Source: an uncultured Alkalilimnicola sp. (GTDB lineage: Bacteria; Pseudomonadota; Gammaproteobacteria; Nitrococcales; AK92). Taken from it: a DNA stretch of 57,274 nt. The position numbers and the translations under genes are program-made. Where the stretch lies: NCBI GenBank assembly GCA_937951875.1, contig CALGAN010000060.1, positions 1 to 57,274 of the forward strand, written 5' to 3'. Positions within the stretch are counted from its first letter, which is position 1. Each line of letters opens with the position of its first letter. The notes below the pieces were generated by a model, which worked only from the letters and a program-made list of their open reading frames with translations, did not search any database and was not told where the DNA came from. Positions 35,535-45,816 of this stretch are shown one piece after another.

Positions 35535-36059
35535 ATGCAGCACACCGACCCCGTTGAACGCGCCGGCCTGCTGCGCCGCTTGGCGGCGATCGTCTACGAC
35601 TCGCTGCCGCTGTTCGCGCTGCTCATGCTCGCGGCGCTCCCGTGGCTGGCGGTATTCGGCGACACCCCCGCTTCCGAACATCCCCTGTACCGGCTTTACC
35701 AGCTATACCTGCTGGCGGCGACATTCGCCTTCTTCGGCTATTTCTGGACCAAGGCCGGCCAGACCGTGGGCATGCGCGCCTGGCGGCTGAGGTTGCGCGG
35801 CCGCGACGGCGGCGCGCCGAGCCTGCGCCAAGCGGCGCTGCGTTTGGCCATTGCTCTGGCCTTCTGGCTGCCGACCGCCCTGTCCGCCCATCTGCTGCTC
35901 GACCGCGACGGCGACCACGGCCTGCTGGCCGCGCTGCTGTGGATTCCGGTCGCCCTGAATTACCTGCGCTCGGCGGTGGCCCGCGATCGGCTCACCTGGC
36001 ACGACCGCTGGTCCGGCACCGAGCTAATCGTCGAGCCGAAGCACTCTGCCAAAGCCTGA
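35535..36059 (+). CDS. RDD-family membrane protein
   Basis: A 174-aa protein with RAGLLRRLAAIVYDS at the start, matching the RDD family, and about four hydrophobic segments (near 18-40, 58-76, 105-122 and 130-150). The function of RDD proteins is largely unknown; some affect ion or osmotic tolerance. No ribosome-binding site precedes the ATG. It sits 27 bp after tRNA-Glu without a terminator, so it is probably on the tRNA transcript. It converges on lptG with 12 bp between stop codons. Confidence 0.82.
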   Translation: MQHTDPVERAGLLRRLAAIVYDSLPLFALLMLAALPWLAVFGDTPASEHPLYRLYQLYLLAATFAFFGYFWTKAGQTVGMRAWRLRLRGRDGGAPSLRQAALRLAIALAFWLPTALSAHLLLDRDGDHGLLAALLWIPVALNYLRSAVARDRLTWHDRWSGTELIVEPKHSAKA

Positions 36060-36071
36060 GAGCACAGGCTT

Positions 36072-37139
36072 TCAGCGTACGCGGCCGATGCCGATCGCAC
36101 CGGCGGCCATGAACACCGCGGTCGGCAGCAGGGCGCTCAGGCTCGGCGGCAAACCGTAGACCAGCGCCGCGTGGTTGAGCAGGCGGTTGACGAGGAAGAA
36201 CGCTAAACCGATCACCACCCCCAGGAATATCCGCTGGCCGGTGTTGGCCGAGCGCACCGCGCCGAACACCAACGGCACGGTCAGCAGCAGCATGGTGACG
36301 GTCGCCAACGGCGTCGCCACCTTGATCCAGAACGCCAACCGATAGCGATCGCTTTCCAGGCCGTTGCGCTCCAGGTATTGGACGTAGCGCCACAGACCGG
36401 CCGCCGCCAGACCTTCCGGCTCCACCACCACCACATCCAGCACCTGCGGCTGCAGCTCCGAGCGCCAGGCCAGCTCCGGCAGACGCTCGACCGCCACACC
36501 AGACTCGCCGATCCGGGTCACGATCACCTCCCGCAGCAGCCAGCCGCCGTCGACGTACTGCGCTCGCTCGGCGGCGATGATGCGCTCCACCCGGGCATCG
36601 TCGGCGATATCGTAGATGCGCACGCCTTGCAGCTGGCTGTTGCTCGGCGCGCTCTGCACCTGCACGAAGCGCTTGCCATCGCGCGCCCAGAAGCCGCCGC
36701 TGCGGCCGCTCGCGGCGATCTGGCCCTGGCTACGCTCGGCCTCCAGCTGCTGCGCCCAGCGCTGGGTCGGCGGCACCACCCACTCGCCCATGGCGAACGC
36801 CAGGAACCCCAGCAGCAGCCCGGCGGCCATCACCGCCCGCGCAACCCCCAGCACCGACACGCCGGCCGCGCGGATGGCGGTCAACTCGTTGCGCGCCGCC
36901 AGTCCGCCGAGCCCCATCAGGCTGCCGATCAGGGTGGCCATGGGGAACACCTCGTAGGCGAACGCCGGCGACCGCAGCAGCACCATCAATAGCGCAGTGC
37001 TGACGGTGAGGCCGTCGCGGCCGATATGGTCGATGTCGTCGATGAAGCTGAATACCAGCTCCAGCGACACCAGGATCAGCAGAGTCACCAAGGTGCCGCC
37101 GATCACCGCCCCCATCAGATAGCGCGCGATCCGCGTCAT
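36072..37139 (-). CDS. lptG: LPS export ABC transporter permease LptG
   Basis: Inner-membrane subunit of the LptB2FG complex that extracts lipopolysaccharide. The 355-aa protein has N-terminal membrane segments, a periplasmic beta-jellyroll domain (about 125-260) and C-terminal membrane segments, the YjgP/YjgQ architecture. It overlaps the lptF stop by ATGA and has GGAG upstream. Confidence 0.94.
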   Translation of the reverse strand: MTRIARYLMGAVIGGTLVTLLILVSLELVFSFIDDIDHIGRDGLTVSTALLMVLLRSPAFAYEVFPMATLIGSLMGLGGLAARNELTAIRAAGVSVLGVARAVMAAGLLLGFLAFAMGEWVVPPTQRWAQQLEAERSQGQIAASGRSGGFWARDGKRFVQVQSAPSNSQLQGVRIYDIADDARVERIIAAERAQYVDGGWLLREVIVTRIGESGVAVERLPELAWRSELQPQVLDVVVVEPEGLAAAGLWRYVQYLERNGLESDRYRLAFWIKVATPLATVTMLLLTVPLVFGAVRSANTGQRIFLGVVIGLAFFLVNRLLNHAALVYGLPPSLSALLPTAVFMAAGAIGIGRVR

Positions 37140-38233
37140 GCGGCCTCTCCTTCACGCCGGCGCCGCGGCGACAGGCCGAACCGCCGCACCAGCCAGACCG
37201 CGCCGGTCACGGCGACTATCGCGTGCACCCACCACGGCCCGAGCCAGACCGGCAGCAGCCCGTCGCCGACCCAGTCACAGGCCAGGGTCAGGAAATTGGT
37301 GTACAGCGCGAACACCACCACCGCCACCAGCAGCTTGCCGTAGCGGCCCTCGCGCGGGTCGGACTTGGTCAGCGGCACGACGACGAAGGTCAGCAGCAGC
37401 GTCATCAGCGGGGTCGACAGCCGCCACTGGATCTCCGCCCAGTCCTGGGCCGTACCCGAGGCCAGCAAGGCCGTCAGCGGCCAGCCCTTGCGCCGCCCCA
37501 GGCTGGTCGCCTCTCGCGGCGCCGCCACGCGGATGCCGTGCTCCTGGAACTCGATCATGCGCCAGGCGCCCGACCCCGGCACGCCCTCGACGCGATAGCC
37601 GTCCTCCAGCACCAGGAAGCGCTCGCCGGTATTGGGATCGCGCTCCTGGCGCGCGCCCTGGGCACTGATCAGCACCAGCCGGTCACCGCTCATGCCCTGG
37701 GCGAAGATGTTCTGCAGTCGCTGATCGGCGCCGACACCCTCGATGTACACCACCCCCTCGGCCCGCCGCGAGGTCAGGAACCGCCCCGGCCGCAGCGCCT
37801 CCAGCTCCAGGGTCTGCTGGGCGCGCACCCGCATTTCGCTGACCTGGCGCTGCGCCCACGGGCCCGTGGTCAGCGACAGCGTGGCCGTCGCCAGCACCGC
37901 CGGCACCGCCAGCAGCAGCAAGGCCCTATAAATCTCGCGTGGCCCGACGCCGCAGGCGAAGAAGGCGGCCATCTCACTGTCGCGGTACAGGCGGCCGAGC
38001 GCTAGCACGATGCCGAGGAACAGGCTGGCCGGCAGCACCACGTGCAGGTTGGCGAGCATGGCCAGCCCCAGCAGCGCGAAGATGTCGCCGGCCGGCACCT
38101 CGCCGCCGGCGGCCTCGCCGAGCAGGCGCGCCAGCCGGTTGGTGACCAGCACGGCCAGCAGCACCAGCGTGACGCCAAGCCAAGCGGTACCGGCCTCGCG
38201 GACCAGGTAGCGGCTGAAAACGGAAGGTTTCAT
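37136..38233 (-). CDS. lptF: LPS export ABC transporter permease LptF
   Basis: Partner permease of LptG, 365 aa with the same YjgP/YjgQ fold. It begins MKPSVFSRYLVREA, the typical LptF N-terminus. It diverges from pepA, as in E. coli, across 166 bp. That gap contains a 7-bp hairpin (38342-38362) in the pepA leader. Confidence 0.95.
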   Translation of the reverse strand: MKPSVFSRYLVREAGTAWLGVTLVLLAVLVTNRLARLLGEAAGGEVPAGDIFALLGLAMLANLHVVLPASLFLGIVLALGRLYRDSEMAAFFACGVGPREIYRALLLLAVPAVLATATLSLTTGPWAQRQVSEMRVRAQQTLELEALRPGRFLTSRRAEGVVYIEGVGADQRLQNIFAQGMSGDRLVLISAQGARQERDPNTGERFLVLEDGYRVEGVPGSGAWRMIEFQEHGIRVAAPREATSLGRRKGWPLTALLASGTAQDWAEIQWRLSTPLMTLLLTFVVVPLTKSDPREGRYGKLLVAVVVFALYTNFLTLACDWVGDGLLPVWLGPWWVHAIVAVTGAVWLVRRFGLSPRRRREGEAA

Positions 38234-38399
38234 CGATCGAGGAGTTCCGGGAACGATGCTGCCGACAGCGCCGAATTTTGCCTTACACTAGGCCATCCGC
38301 GCCTCCCGCCGGGGATGTCGCGCCTCCATCTAGACATGCCAACGGCCCATGTCGCGGGCCGTCCCGCATCGAATTGAGCCAAAGCCTGAGGAGTTGTCC

Positions 38400-39896
38400 A
38401 TGGAATACTCGGTCAAGAGCGGCAATCCAGAAAAACAACGCTCGTCCTGCGTGGTAGTCGGCGTCTTCGAGTCGCGCCGACTGTCCGCTGCCGCCGCCGC
38501 CCTGGACCAAGCCAGCGACGGCTTCATTTCGGGCATCCTCCGGCGCGGCGACCTGGACGGCTCGGCCGGCCAGGCGCTGTTGCTCAGCCACGTGCCGAAT
38601 TTGCCTTGCGACCGGGTGCTGCTGATCGGTTGCGGCAAGGAGCGCGAATTCGATGAGCGCGCCTACCGCCGCGCCGCCTCGACCATGGCGGCCAAGCTCG
38701 GCGAGTGCGGGGCGACCGAGGCAGTCTGTTATCTCAGCGACCTCAGCGTCAAGGGACGCGATACCGCCTGGCAGGTGCGCGAAGGCATTCTGGCCGTCGC
38801 CGCGGCGACGTACCGCTTCGATCAGCTCAAGAGCAAGAAGGACGACAAGCGCCGTCCGCTCAAGCGCGTGACCTTCAACGTGGCCGCGCGCCAGGAGCTG
38901 GCCGCCGCCGAGGAGGCCGTGCGGGTGGCCAAGGCCTTGGTCGCCGGCGTGAACCTGGCCAAGGATCTGGGCAATCTCCCGGGCAACATCTGCACCCCGA
39001 CCTACCTCGCCGAGCAGGGCCTGCAGCTGGCCCAGCAGTTCGAGCGCATCTCCGCCGAGGTGCTCGGCCGGCCCGAGATGGAGCAGCTGGGCATGGGCGC
39101 GCTGCTGTCGGTGGCGCGCGGCAGCCGCCAGGAGCCGAAGCTGATCGTGCTCAAGTACCAGGGCGCGGACGCCGAGCAGCGGCCGATCGTGCTGGTCGGC
39201 AAGGGCATCACCTTCGACAGCGGCGGCATCTCCATCAAGCCCGCGGCGGCCATGGACGAGATGAAGTTCGACATGTGCGGCGCCGCCAGCGTGCTGGGCA
39301 CGCTGCGCGCCTGCGCCGAGCTCTCGCTGCCGCTGAACGTGATCGGCGTGATCCCCAGCTGCGAGAACATGCCGGACGGCGCCGCCAACAAGCCCGGTGA
39401 CATCGTCACCAGCATGTCCGGCCAGACCATCGAGATTCTCAACACCGACGCCGAGGGCCGGCTGATCCTGTGCGACGCGCTGACCTACAGCGAGCGTTTC
39501 CAGCCGCAGGCGGTGATCGACATCGCCACCCTCACCGGCGCCTGCGTGGTGGCGCTCGGCCACGTCGTGCATGGCCTGCTGGGCAACAATCCGCAGCTGG
39601 TCAACGAGCTGCTGGCGGCCGGCCGCGCCAGCGGCGACCGCGCCTGGGAGCTGCCGCTGCTGGAGGACTACCAGGAAGCGCTCAACAGCAATTTCGCCGA
39701 CATGGCCAACGTCGGCGACCGCTCGGCCGGCGCCATCACCGCCGCCTGCTTCCTGAGCCGCTTCACCGGCAAGTTCCGCTGGGCGCACCTCGACATCGCC
39801 GGCACCGCCTGGAAGAGCGGCAAGGACAAGGGCGCGACCGGACGGCCTGTGCCGCTGCTGACCCAATTCCTGCTCGAGCGGGCTGCCAAGGCCTAA
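38400..39896 (+). CDS. pepA: Leucyl aminopeptidase (cytosol aminopeptidase, PepA)
   Basis: M17 metallopeptidase that removes N-terminal residues; in E. coli PepA also binds DNA at cer and carAB. The ATG at 38400 with GAGGAG upstream gives 498 aa. The catalytic domain shows GKGITFDSGGISIKP and MKFDMCGAA, and the family signature NTDAEGRL. It is the first gene of a pepA-holC-unknown-valS operon. Confidence 0.97.
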   Translation: MEYSVKSGNPEKQRSSCVVVGVFESRRLSAAAAALDQASDGFISGILRRGDLDGSAGQALLLSHVPNLPCDRVLLIGCGKEREFDERAYRRAASTMAAKLGECGATEAVCYLSDLSVKGRDTAWQVREGILAVAAATYRFDQLKSKKDDKRRPLKRVTFNVAARQELAAAEEAVRVAKALVAGVNLAKDLGNLPGNICTPTYLAEQGLQLAQQFERISAEVLGRPEMEQLGMGALLSVARGSRQEPKLIVLKYQGADAEQRPIVLVGKGITFDSGGISIKPAAAMDEMKFDMCGAASVLGTLRACAELSLPLNVIGVIPSCENMPDGAANKPGDIVTSMSGQTIEILNTDAEGRLILCDALTYSERFQPQAVIDIATLTGACVVALGHVVHGLLGNNPQLVNELLAAGRASGDRAWELPLLEDYQEALNSNFADMANVGDRSAGAITAACFLSRFTGKFRWAHLDIAGTAWKSGKDKGATGRPVPLLTQFLLERAAKA

Positions 39897-39897
39897 G

Positions 39898-40329
39898 GTG
39901 GAGCGGATAGACTTCTATATCTTGGCCGCGCCGGATCTACAGGCGGGCGCGCTATTCGCGTGCCGGCTGGCCGACAAGGCTTTCGGGCAAGGGCTGCGGA
40001 TCTACGTGCGGGTGCGCGATCGGCAGCAGGCGCTGCAGCTCGACGAGCTGCTCTGGACGTTCCGCCAGGGCAGCTTCCTGCCGCACGCCCTCGCCGAGCG
40101 CGCCCCGGACGAGCCGATCGTGCTCGGCGAGCAGCCGCCGGCGGAGCCGCAGCACGACCTGATCATCAACCTAGCCACCGACCCGCCGGCGCATTGGCAG
40201 AACTACCGGCGCCTGGCGGAAGTGGTGGTGCAGGCGCCGGCCGAGCTGGAGCAGGCGCGCGCGCGCTTTCGCCTGTACCGGGATCACGGGCATGCGCCCA
40301 ACTACCACAAGCTGGAGCGGGAGTCGTGA
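39898..40329 (+). CDS. holC: DNA polymerase III, chi subunit
   Basis: Clamp-loader accessory that binds single-stranded DNA-binding protein. The 143-aa protein (MERIDFYIL... and the conserved LWTFRQGSFLPH) matches HolC. It starts at GTG one base after the pepA stop codon, with AAGG inside the end of pepA, so it is tightly coupled. HolC between pepA and valS is the conserved order. Confidence 0.93.
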   Translation: MERIDFYILAAPDLQAGALFACRLADKAFGQGLRIYVRVRDRQQALQLDELLWTFRQGSFLPHALAERAPDEPIVLGEQPPAEPQHDLIINLATDPPAHWQNYRRLAEVVVQAPAELEQARARFRLYRDHGHAPNYHKLERES

Positions 40330-40664
40330 GCGAACCCAAGGCACCGTCGCCCGAAGAGGAACCGCTGTACACCGACGAGCGCGGCATTCCCATGCTGTTC
40401 GACGTGGTGGTGCCCGGCGACTATCTGAAGGCCGCCGGCGTCATTCTCAACGCCGCCAAGAACACCGCCGCCGAGGCCTGCGCGGCGGCCGGCGGCGACG
40501 AGGCGGCACACCTGCGCGAGCGTGTCGAGGCGGCGATCGCCGCGGCCCTGCCAGCGGCCTGCGAACAGGCCGCCGCGGTGCTCGCCGAAGCCCTGCGGGC
40601 CGAGATCCGCAAGGCGTTAGCGACTGACGCCGCCCCGAATCAACCAACCGAACCGACTCCGTAA
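40326..40664 (+). CDS. Conserved small protein of unknown function between holC and valS
   Basis: A 112-aa acidic protein starting at a GTG that overlaps the holC stop (GTGA). The N-terminal third is Pro/Glu-rich and contains a DERGIPMLFDVVVPG segment; the remainder is an Ala/Glu-rich helical region (about 40-100) that could form a coiled coil. Pseudomonads carry a small hypothetical gene at the same place, with a comparable Ile-Pro-Leu segment. The constant linkage hints at a link to HolC or ValS, but no function is known. No membrane segment or catalytic motif is seen. Confidence 0.8.
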   Translation: MSEPKAPSPEEEPLYTDERGIPMLFDVVVPGDYLKAAGVILNAAKNTAAEACAAAGGDEAAHLRERVEAAIAAALPAACEQAAAVLAEALRAEIRKALATDAAPNQPTEPTP

Positions 40665-40713
40665 CGGCTGGGCTAGAATCTTTCGTTTACCCGCCTTATT
40701 CCCACAGGAACCG

Positions 40714-43512
40714 ATGGACAAGACCTACGACCCCCACGCGATCGAGCAGCGGATCTACCAGAACTGGGAAAGCCGGGGCTACTTCGCCCCCAGCGGCCAG
40801 GGCAGCCCCTACTGCATCATGATCCCGCCGCCGAACGTCACGGGCACGCTGCACATGGGCCACGCCTTCCAGGACACGGTGATGGACGTGCTCACGCGCT
40901 ATCACCGCATGCGCGGCGACAACACGCTCTGGCAGCCGGGCACCGACCACGCCGGCATCGCCACCCAGATGGTGGTGGAACGGCAGCTCAACCTGCAGGG
41001 CAAGACCCGCCACGACCTGGGGCGCGAGGCCTTCATTGAGAAGGTGTGGGAGTGGAAGGAGCAGTCCGGCGGCACCATCACCCGCCAGCTGCGGCGCATG
41101 GGCGCTTCGGTCGACTGGTCGCGCGAGCGCTTCACCATGGACGAGGGGCTGTCCAACGCGGTGAGGGAAGTGTTCGTGCGCCTGTACGAGGACGGCCTGA
41201 TCTACCGCGGCAAGCGCCTGGTGAACTGGGACCCGGTGCTGCATACCGCCGTGTCCGACCTCGAAGTGATCAGCACCGAGGAGAAGGGCCATCTCTGGCA
41301 GCTGCGCTATCCGCTCGCCGACGGCAGCGGTCATCTGGTGGTGGCCACCACCCGACCCGAGACCATGCTCGGCGACACGGCGGTGGCGGTGCATCCGGAG
41401 GATGAGCGCTACCGGCACCTGATCGGCAAGACGGTGAAGCTGCCGCTCACCGACCGCGAGATCCCGATCATCGCCGACGACTATGTCGACCCGGAATTCG
41501 GCACCGGCTGCGTGAAGATCACCCCGGCGCACGACTTCAACGACTACGCCGTCGGGCAGCGTCACAACCTACCGCTGATCAACATCTTCACCGTCGACGC
41601 CAAGATCAACGACAACGGCCCGGCCGCCTACCGCGGGTTGGACCGCTACGAGGCGCGCAAGCGCATCGTCGCCGACTTGGAGGCCCTGGGCCTGCTGGAA
41701 GGCGTCAAGGACCACACGCTGATGGTGCCGCGCGGCGATCGCACCAACGCCGTGATCGAGCCCTACCTCACCGACCAGTGGTTCGTGGACCTCACGCGCG
41801 ACGTGCAGCCCGACGGCCGGCCCGGCGGCCGCAAGCTCATCACCGAGCCGTCGATCCAGTGCGTGAAGGACGGCCGCATCAAGTTCATTCCCGAGAACTG
41901 GGACAAGACCTACTTCAACTGGCTCAACGACATCCAGGACTGGTGCATCAGCCGCCAGATCTGGTGGGGCCACCGCATCCCGGCCTGGTACGACGAGGAC
42001 GGCAACGTCTACGTCGGCCGCTCGGAAGCCGAGGTGCGCGCCAAGCACGGGCTGGGCGACAAGCCGCTGCGCCAGGACGAGGACGTGCTCGACACCTGGT
42101 TCTCCTCGGCGCTGTGGCCGTTCTCCACGCTCGGCTGGCCCGAGCAGACCGAGGCGCTCAAGACCTTCTATCCCACCAGCGTGCTGGTGACCGGCTTCGA
42201 CATCATCTTCTTCTGGGTCGCCCGGATGGTGATGATGGGCATGTACATCATGAAGGACGTGCCGTTCCGCGAGGTCTACGTGCACGGCCTGGTGCGCGAC
42301 CACGAAGGCCAGAAGATGTCCAAGTCCAAGGGCAACGTGCTCGACCCGCTGGACATCATCGACGGCATCGACCTCGAGAAGCTGGTGCAGAAGCGCACCA
42401 CCGGCCTGATGCGGCCGCAGGACGCGCCCAAGATCGAGAAGGCGACCCGCAAGCAGTTCCCCGAGGGCATCCGCAGCTACGGCACCGACGCGCTGCGCTT
42501 CACCTTCGCTTCGCTCGCCACCACCGGCCGCGACATCATCTTCGACATGGGCCGGGTCGAGGGCTACCGCAACTTCTGCAACAAGCTCTGGAACGCGGCC
42601 CGCTACGTGCTGATGAACACCGAAGGCCACGACACCGGCGTCGACGGCGGCGAGGTCAAGCTCTCGGTCGCCGACCGCTGGATCGTCTCCCGCTTGCAGC
42701 ACGCCGAAGCCGCGGTGGCCGAGGCGATCGACGGCTACCGTCTGGACCAGGCGGCGCAAGCCATCTACGAGTTCATCTGGAACGAGTACTGCGACTGGTA
42801 CCTGGAGCTGTCCAAGCCGGTCCTCAACAGCTCGCAGGATCCGGCCGAGCTGCGCGGCACCCGCCGTACCCTGGTGCGGGTGCTGGAGGCGGTGCTGCGC
42901 CTGACGCATCCGTTCATGCCCTTCATCACCGAGGAGATCTGGCAGCGGGTCGCGCCGCTGGCCGGGGTCCAGGGCGAGACCATCATGCGCCAGCCCTATC
43001 CGCGGCCGGAGCAGGGCAAGTACGACGCGGAGGCCGAGGCCGAGATCGCCTGGCTGCAGGCATTCCTGCTCGGCATCCGCCGCATCCGCGGCGAGATGAA
43101 CATCGCTCCCGGCAAGCCGCTGCCGATCGTGCTGCAGAACGGCTCGGCCCAGGATCGGGCGCGGCTGGAGCAGATGCGCGGCTTCATCGAGTTCCTCGGC
43201 CGGCCGGAGTCGATCCGCTGGCTGGAGGCCGGCGAGGAAGCGCCGGAGGCCGCCATCGCCCTGGTCGGGGAGATGAAGCTGCTGGTGCCCATGGCCGGGC
43301 TGATCGACAAGAACGCCGAGCTGGCGCGGCTGGACAAGGAGCGCGGCCGCAAGCGTCAGGAGATCGAGCGGGTCGCGGCCAAGCTGGCCAATCCCAGCTT
43401 CGCCGAGAACGCGCCGGCCCAGATCGTGCAGAAGGAACGCGACCGTCTGGCCGAGCTCCAGAGCGCCCTGCAGGCGCTGGACGAGCAGTACGAGCGGATC
43501 AGCCGGCTCTGA
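40714..43512 (+). CDS. valS: Valyl-tRNA synthetase
   Basis: Class I synthetase that charges tRNA-Val and edits threonine. The 932-aa protein has the HIGH motif in PPPNVTGTLHMGHAF, a CP1 editing domain, the KMSKS motif exactly in GQKMSKSKGN, an anticodon-binding domain and the C-terminal coiled-coil arm (about 865-932) typical of ValS. AGGA lies 5 nt before the ATG. Confidence 0.98.
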   Translation: MDKTYDPHAIEQRIYQNWESRGYFAPSGQGSPYCIMIPPPNVTGTLHMGHAFQDTVMDVLTRYHRMRGDNTLWQPGTDHAGIATQMVVERQLNLQGKTRHDLGREAFIEKVWEWKEQSGGTITRQLRRMGASVDWSRERFTMDEGLSNAVREVFVRLYEDGLIYRGKRLVNWDPVLHTAVSDLEVISTEEKGHLWQLRYPLADGSGHLVVATTRPETMLGDTAVAVHPEDERYRHLIGKTVKLPLTDREIPIIADDYVDPEFGTGCVKITPAHDFNDYAVGQRHNLPLINIFTVDAKINDNGPAAYRGLDRYEARKRIVADLEALGLLEGVKDHTLMVPRGDRTNAVIEPYLTDQWFVDLTRDVQPDGRPGGRKLITEPSIQCVKDGRIKFIPENWDKTYFNWLNDIQDWCISRQIWWGHRIPAWYDEDGNVYVGRSEAEVRAKHGLGDKPLRQDEDVLDTWFSSALWPFSTLGWPEQTEALKTFYPTSVLVTGFDIIFFWVARMVMMGMYIMKDVPFREVYVHGLVRDHEGQKMSKSKGNVLDPLDIIDGIDLEKLVQKRTTGLMRPQDAPKIEKATRKQFPEGIRSYGTDALRFTFASLATTGRDIIFDMGRVEGYRNFCNKLWNAARYVLMNTEGHDTGVDGGEVKLSVADRWIVSRLQHAEAAVAEAIDGYRLDQAAQAIYEFIWNEYCDWYLELSKPVLNSSQDPAELRGTRRTLVRVLEAVLRLTHPFMPFITEEIWQRVAPLAGVQGETIMRQPYPRPEQGKYDAEAEAEIAWLQAFLLGIRRIRGEMNIAPGKPLPIVLQNGSAQDRARLEQMRGFIEFLGRPESIRWLEAGEEAPEAAIALVGEMKLLVPMAGLIDKNAELARLDKERGRKRQEIERVAAKLANPSFAENAPAQIVQKERDRLAELQSALQALDEQYERISRL

Positions 43513-43571
43513 TCCGTCGCGGGGCGCCGGCGGACAAAGTCCTGCGCCCCTGCCCGACGGCCCGGCGCCGC

Positions 43572-43790
43572 TCAGGCGGCGCCGGCGGCGCGCAACACCA
43601 TGCGCACGATCAGCACCAGCACCAGAATGAAGACGACGGTGAAAACCACCCCGCCGATGATGTAGGCAGCCGGGTTGCCGTGCGTGAAGTCACGCTGCCG
43701 CACTTCCTCGCTCTGCACCCCGAACGCCCCGCCGAGCACGCTCTTGACGATCTGCCAGAACGTCGGCCGCTCACGCCGGTCGCTGCTCAC
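43572..43790 (-). CDS. DUF2970 single-span membrane protein
   Basis: A 72-aa protein from a GTG at 43790 with GGAGG 5 nt upstream; longer in-frame starts up to 43868 lack that support. It has a soluble N-terminal part with TFWQIVKSVLGGAFGVQ, the DUF2970 core, and one C-terminal transmembrane segment (about 44-66). The function is unknown. It converges on valS. Confidence 0.8.
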   Translation of the reverse strand: MSSDRRERPTFWQIVKSVLGGAFGVQSEEVRQRDFTHGNPAAYIIGGVVFTVVFILVLVLIVRMVLRAAGAA

Positions 43791-43970
43791 GCCCACCTCC
43801 CCTCGCCTCCCGCGTTCGTTGTTCCGTTGCCGCCATGATCGACTCGGATGCTTCGCGCGTTCGCCCACCCCCTGATGGGGAGGGGGAACGAAAATCCGCG
43901 ATGCCCATACGTTAGCGCCCCCGTGAGGAGACGGGAACCGGAAGAACCCGCCCCCTGGGGAAGCCCGCCG

Positions 43971-45266
<1,296 letters not shown>

Positions 45267-45315
45267 GTCCCCCCTCCCCACCTGCCCCTCATCCGAAGGT
45301 ATATACTGATGTCGG

Positions 45316-45344
45316 TTGTCACCATTTTTGGATTACTTTAATAA
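45316..45344 (+). promoter_or_regulatory. Probable sigma-70 promoter of the small secreted protein gene
   Basis: TTGTCA (45316-45321), a 17-nt spacer and TAATAA (45339-45344) in an AT-rich stretch. The predicted start is near 45351, only about 4 nt before the ATG at 45355 of a 19-codon upstream ORF. Confidence 0.55.
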
Positions 45345-45351
45345 TTCAAAC

Positions 45352-45380
45352 AACATGGAAGCCTACGGAACATGGAAGCC
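45352..45380 (+). repeat. 12-bp direct repeat in the leader of the secreted protein gene
   Basis: aacatggaagcc occurs at 45352-45363 and 45369-45380 with a 17-bp period. Each copy contains an ATG. It may be a small tandem duplication or an operator-like site. Confidence 0.6.
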
Positions 45381-45414
45381 GCTTTTAGGAGGGTGGGGAG
45401 TCCGCGTTCTATGA
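45355..45414 (+). CDS. Possible 19-codon upstream ORF (leader peptide)
   Basis: An ATG at 45355 opens 19 codons (MEAYGTWKPLLGGWGVRVL) and stops at a TGA that overlaps the ATG at 45411 of the next gene. It has no ribosome-binding site but would start about 4 nt from the predicted transcript 5' end. It may couple translation to the downstream gene, or be chance. Confidence 0.25.
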   Translation: MEAYGTWKPLLGGWGVRVL

Positions 45415-45809
45415 AAATCAATAAGAAGACCACGCTATTCGGGTTGTTGTTATTGCTATTCCCTCTGGCCGCCTTGTCGGCCGGCACCACGCCCCGCTCC
45501 GCCTACCTCGAGTATCACGTCGCCCTCAAGTCGGGGCTGTCGGTGGACGCCATCTGGCCCTACTCGACCAAGGCCGCCAAGGAAGAGTTCGAGCGCACCT
45601 TCCCCGAGGAATTCCGCGGCCGCGCGTTCTACCTGATGAAGGCGGCCGCGCCGCACGAGGTGCGGATCACTCAGGAAACCATCGACGGCGACAAGGCCAC
45701 CCTGATACTGGTTCCCACCGAAAGCCACCGGCGGGTCACCGGCACCGCCACGCTCAAGCGCGAAGACGGACTGTGGAAAGTCGAACGCGTTATCTGGCAA
45801 GGCGAATGA
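45411..45809 (+). CDS. Small exported protein of unknown function
   Basis: A 132-aa protein with a clear Sec signal peptide (MKINKK, hydrophobic core, cleavage near ALSAG) and a mature domain of about 108 aa that ends in EDGLWKVERVIWQGE. That ending and the alternation of helices and strands recall NTF2-like/DUF4878 folds, but I cannot assign a family. The ATG at 45411 has GGGGAG upstream; an in-frame ATG at 45372 would put extra residues ahead of the signal peptide. Its upstream region is unusually AT-rich for this window. Confidence 0.75.
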   Translation: MKINKKTTLFGLLLLLFPLAALSAGTTPRSAYLEYHVALKSGLSVDAIWPYSTKAAKEEFERTFPEEFRGRAFYLMKAAAPHEVRITQETIDGDKATLILVPTESHRRVTGTATLKREDGLWKVERVIWQGE

Positions 45810-45816
45810 ACGGCGC

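Noticed and set aside
45372..45410. 13-codon N-terminal extension of the exported protein
   Set aside because: It would place charged residues ahead of a complete signal peptide, and the ATG at 45411 has the better ribosome-binding context.
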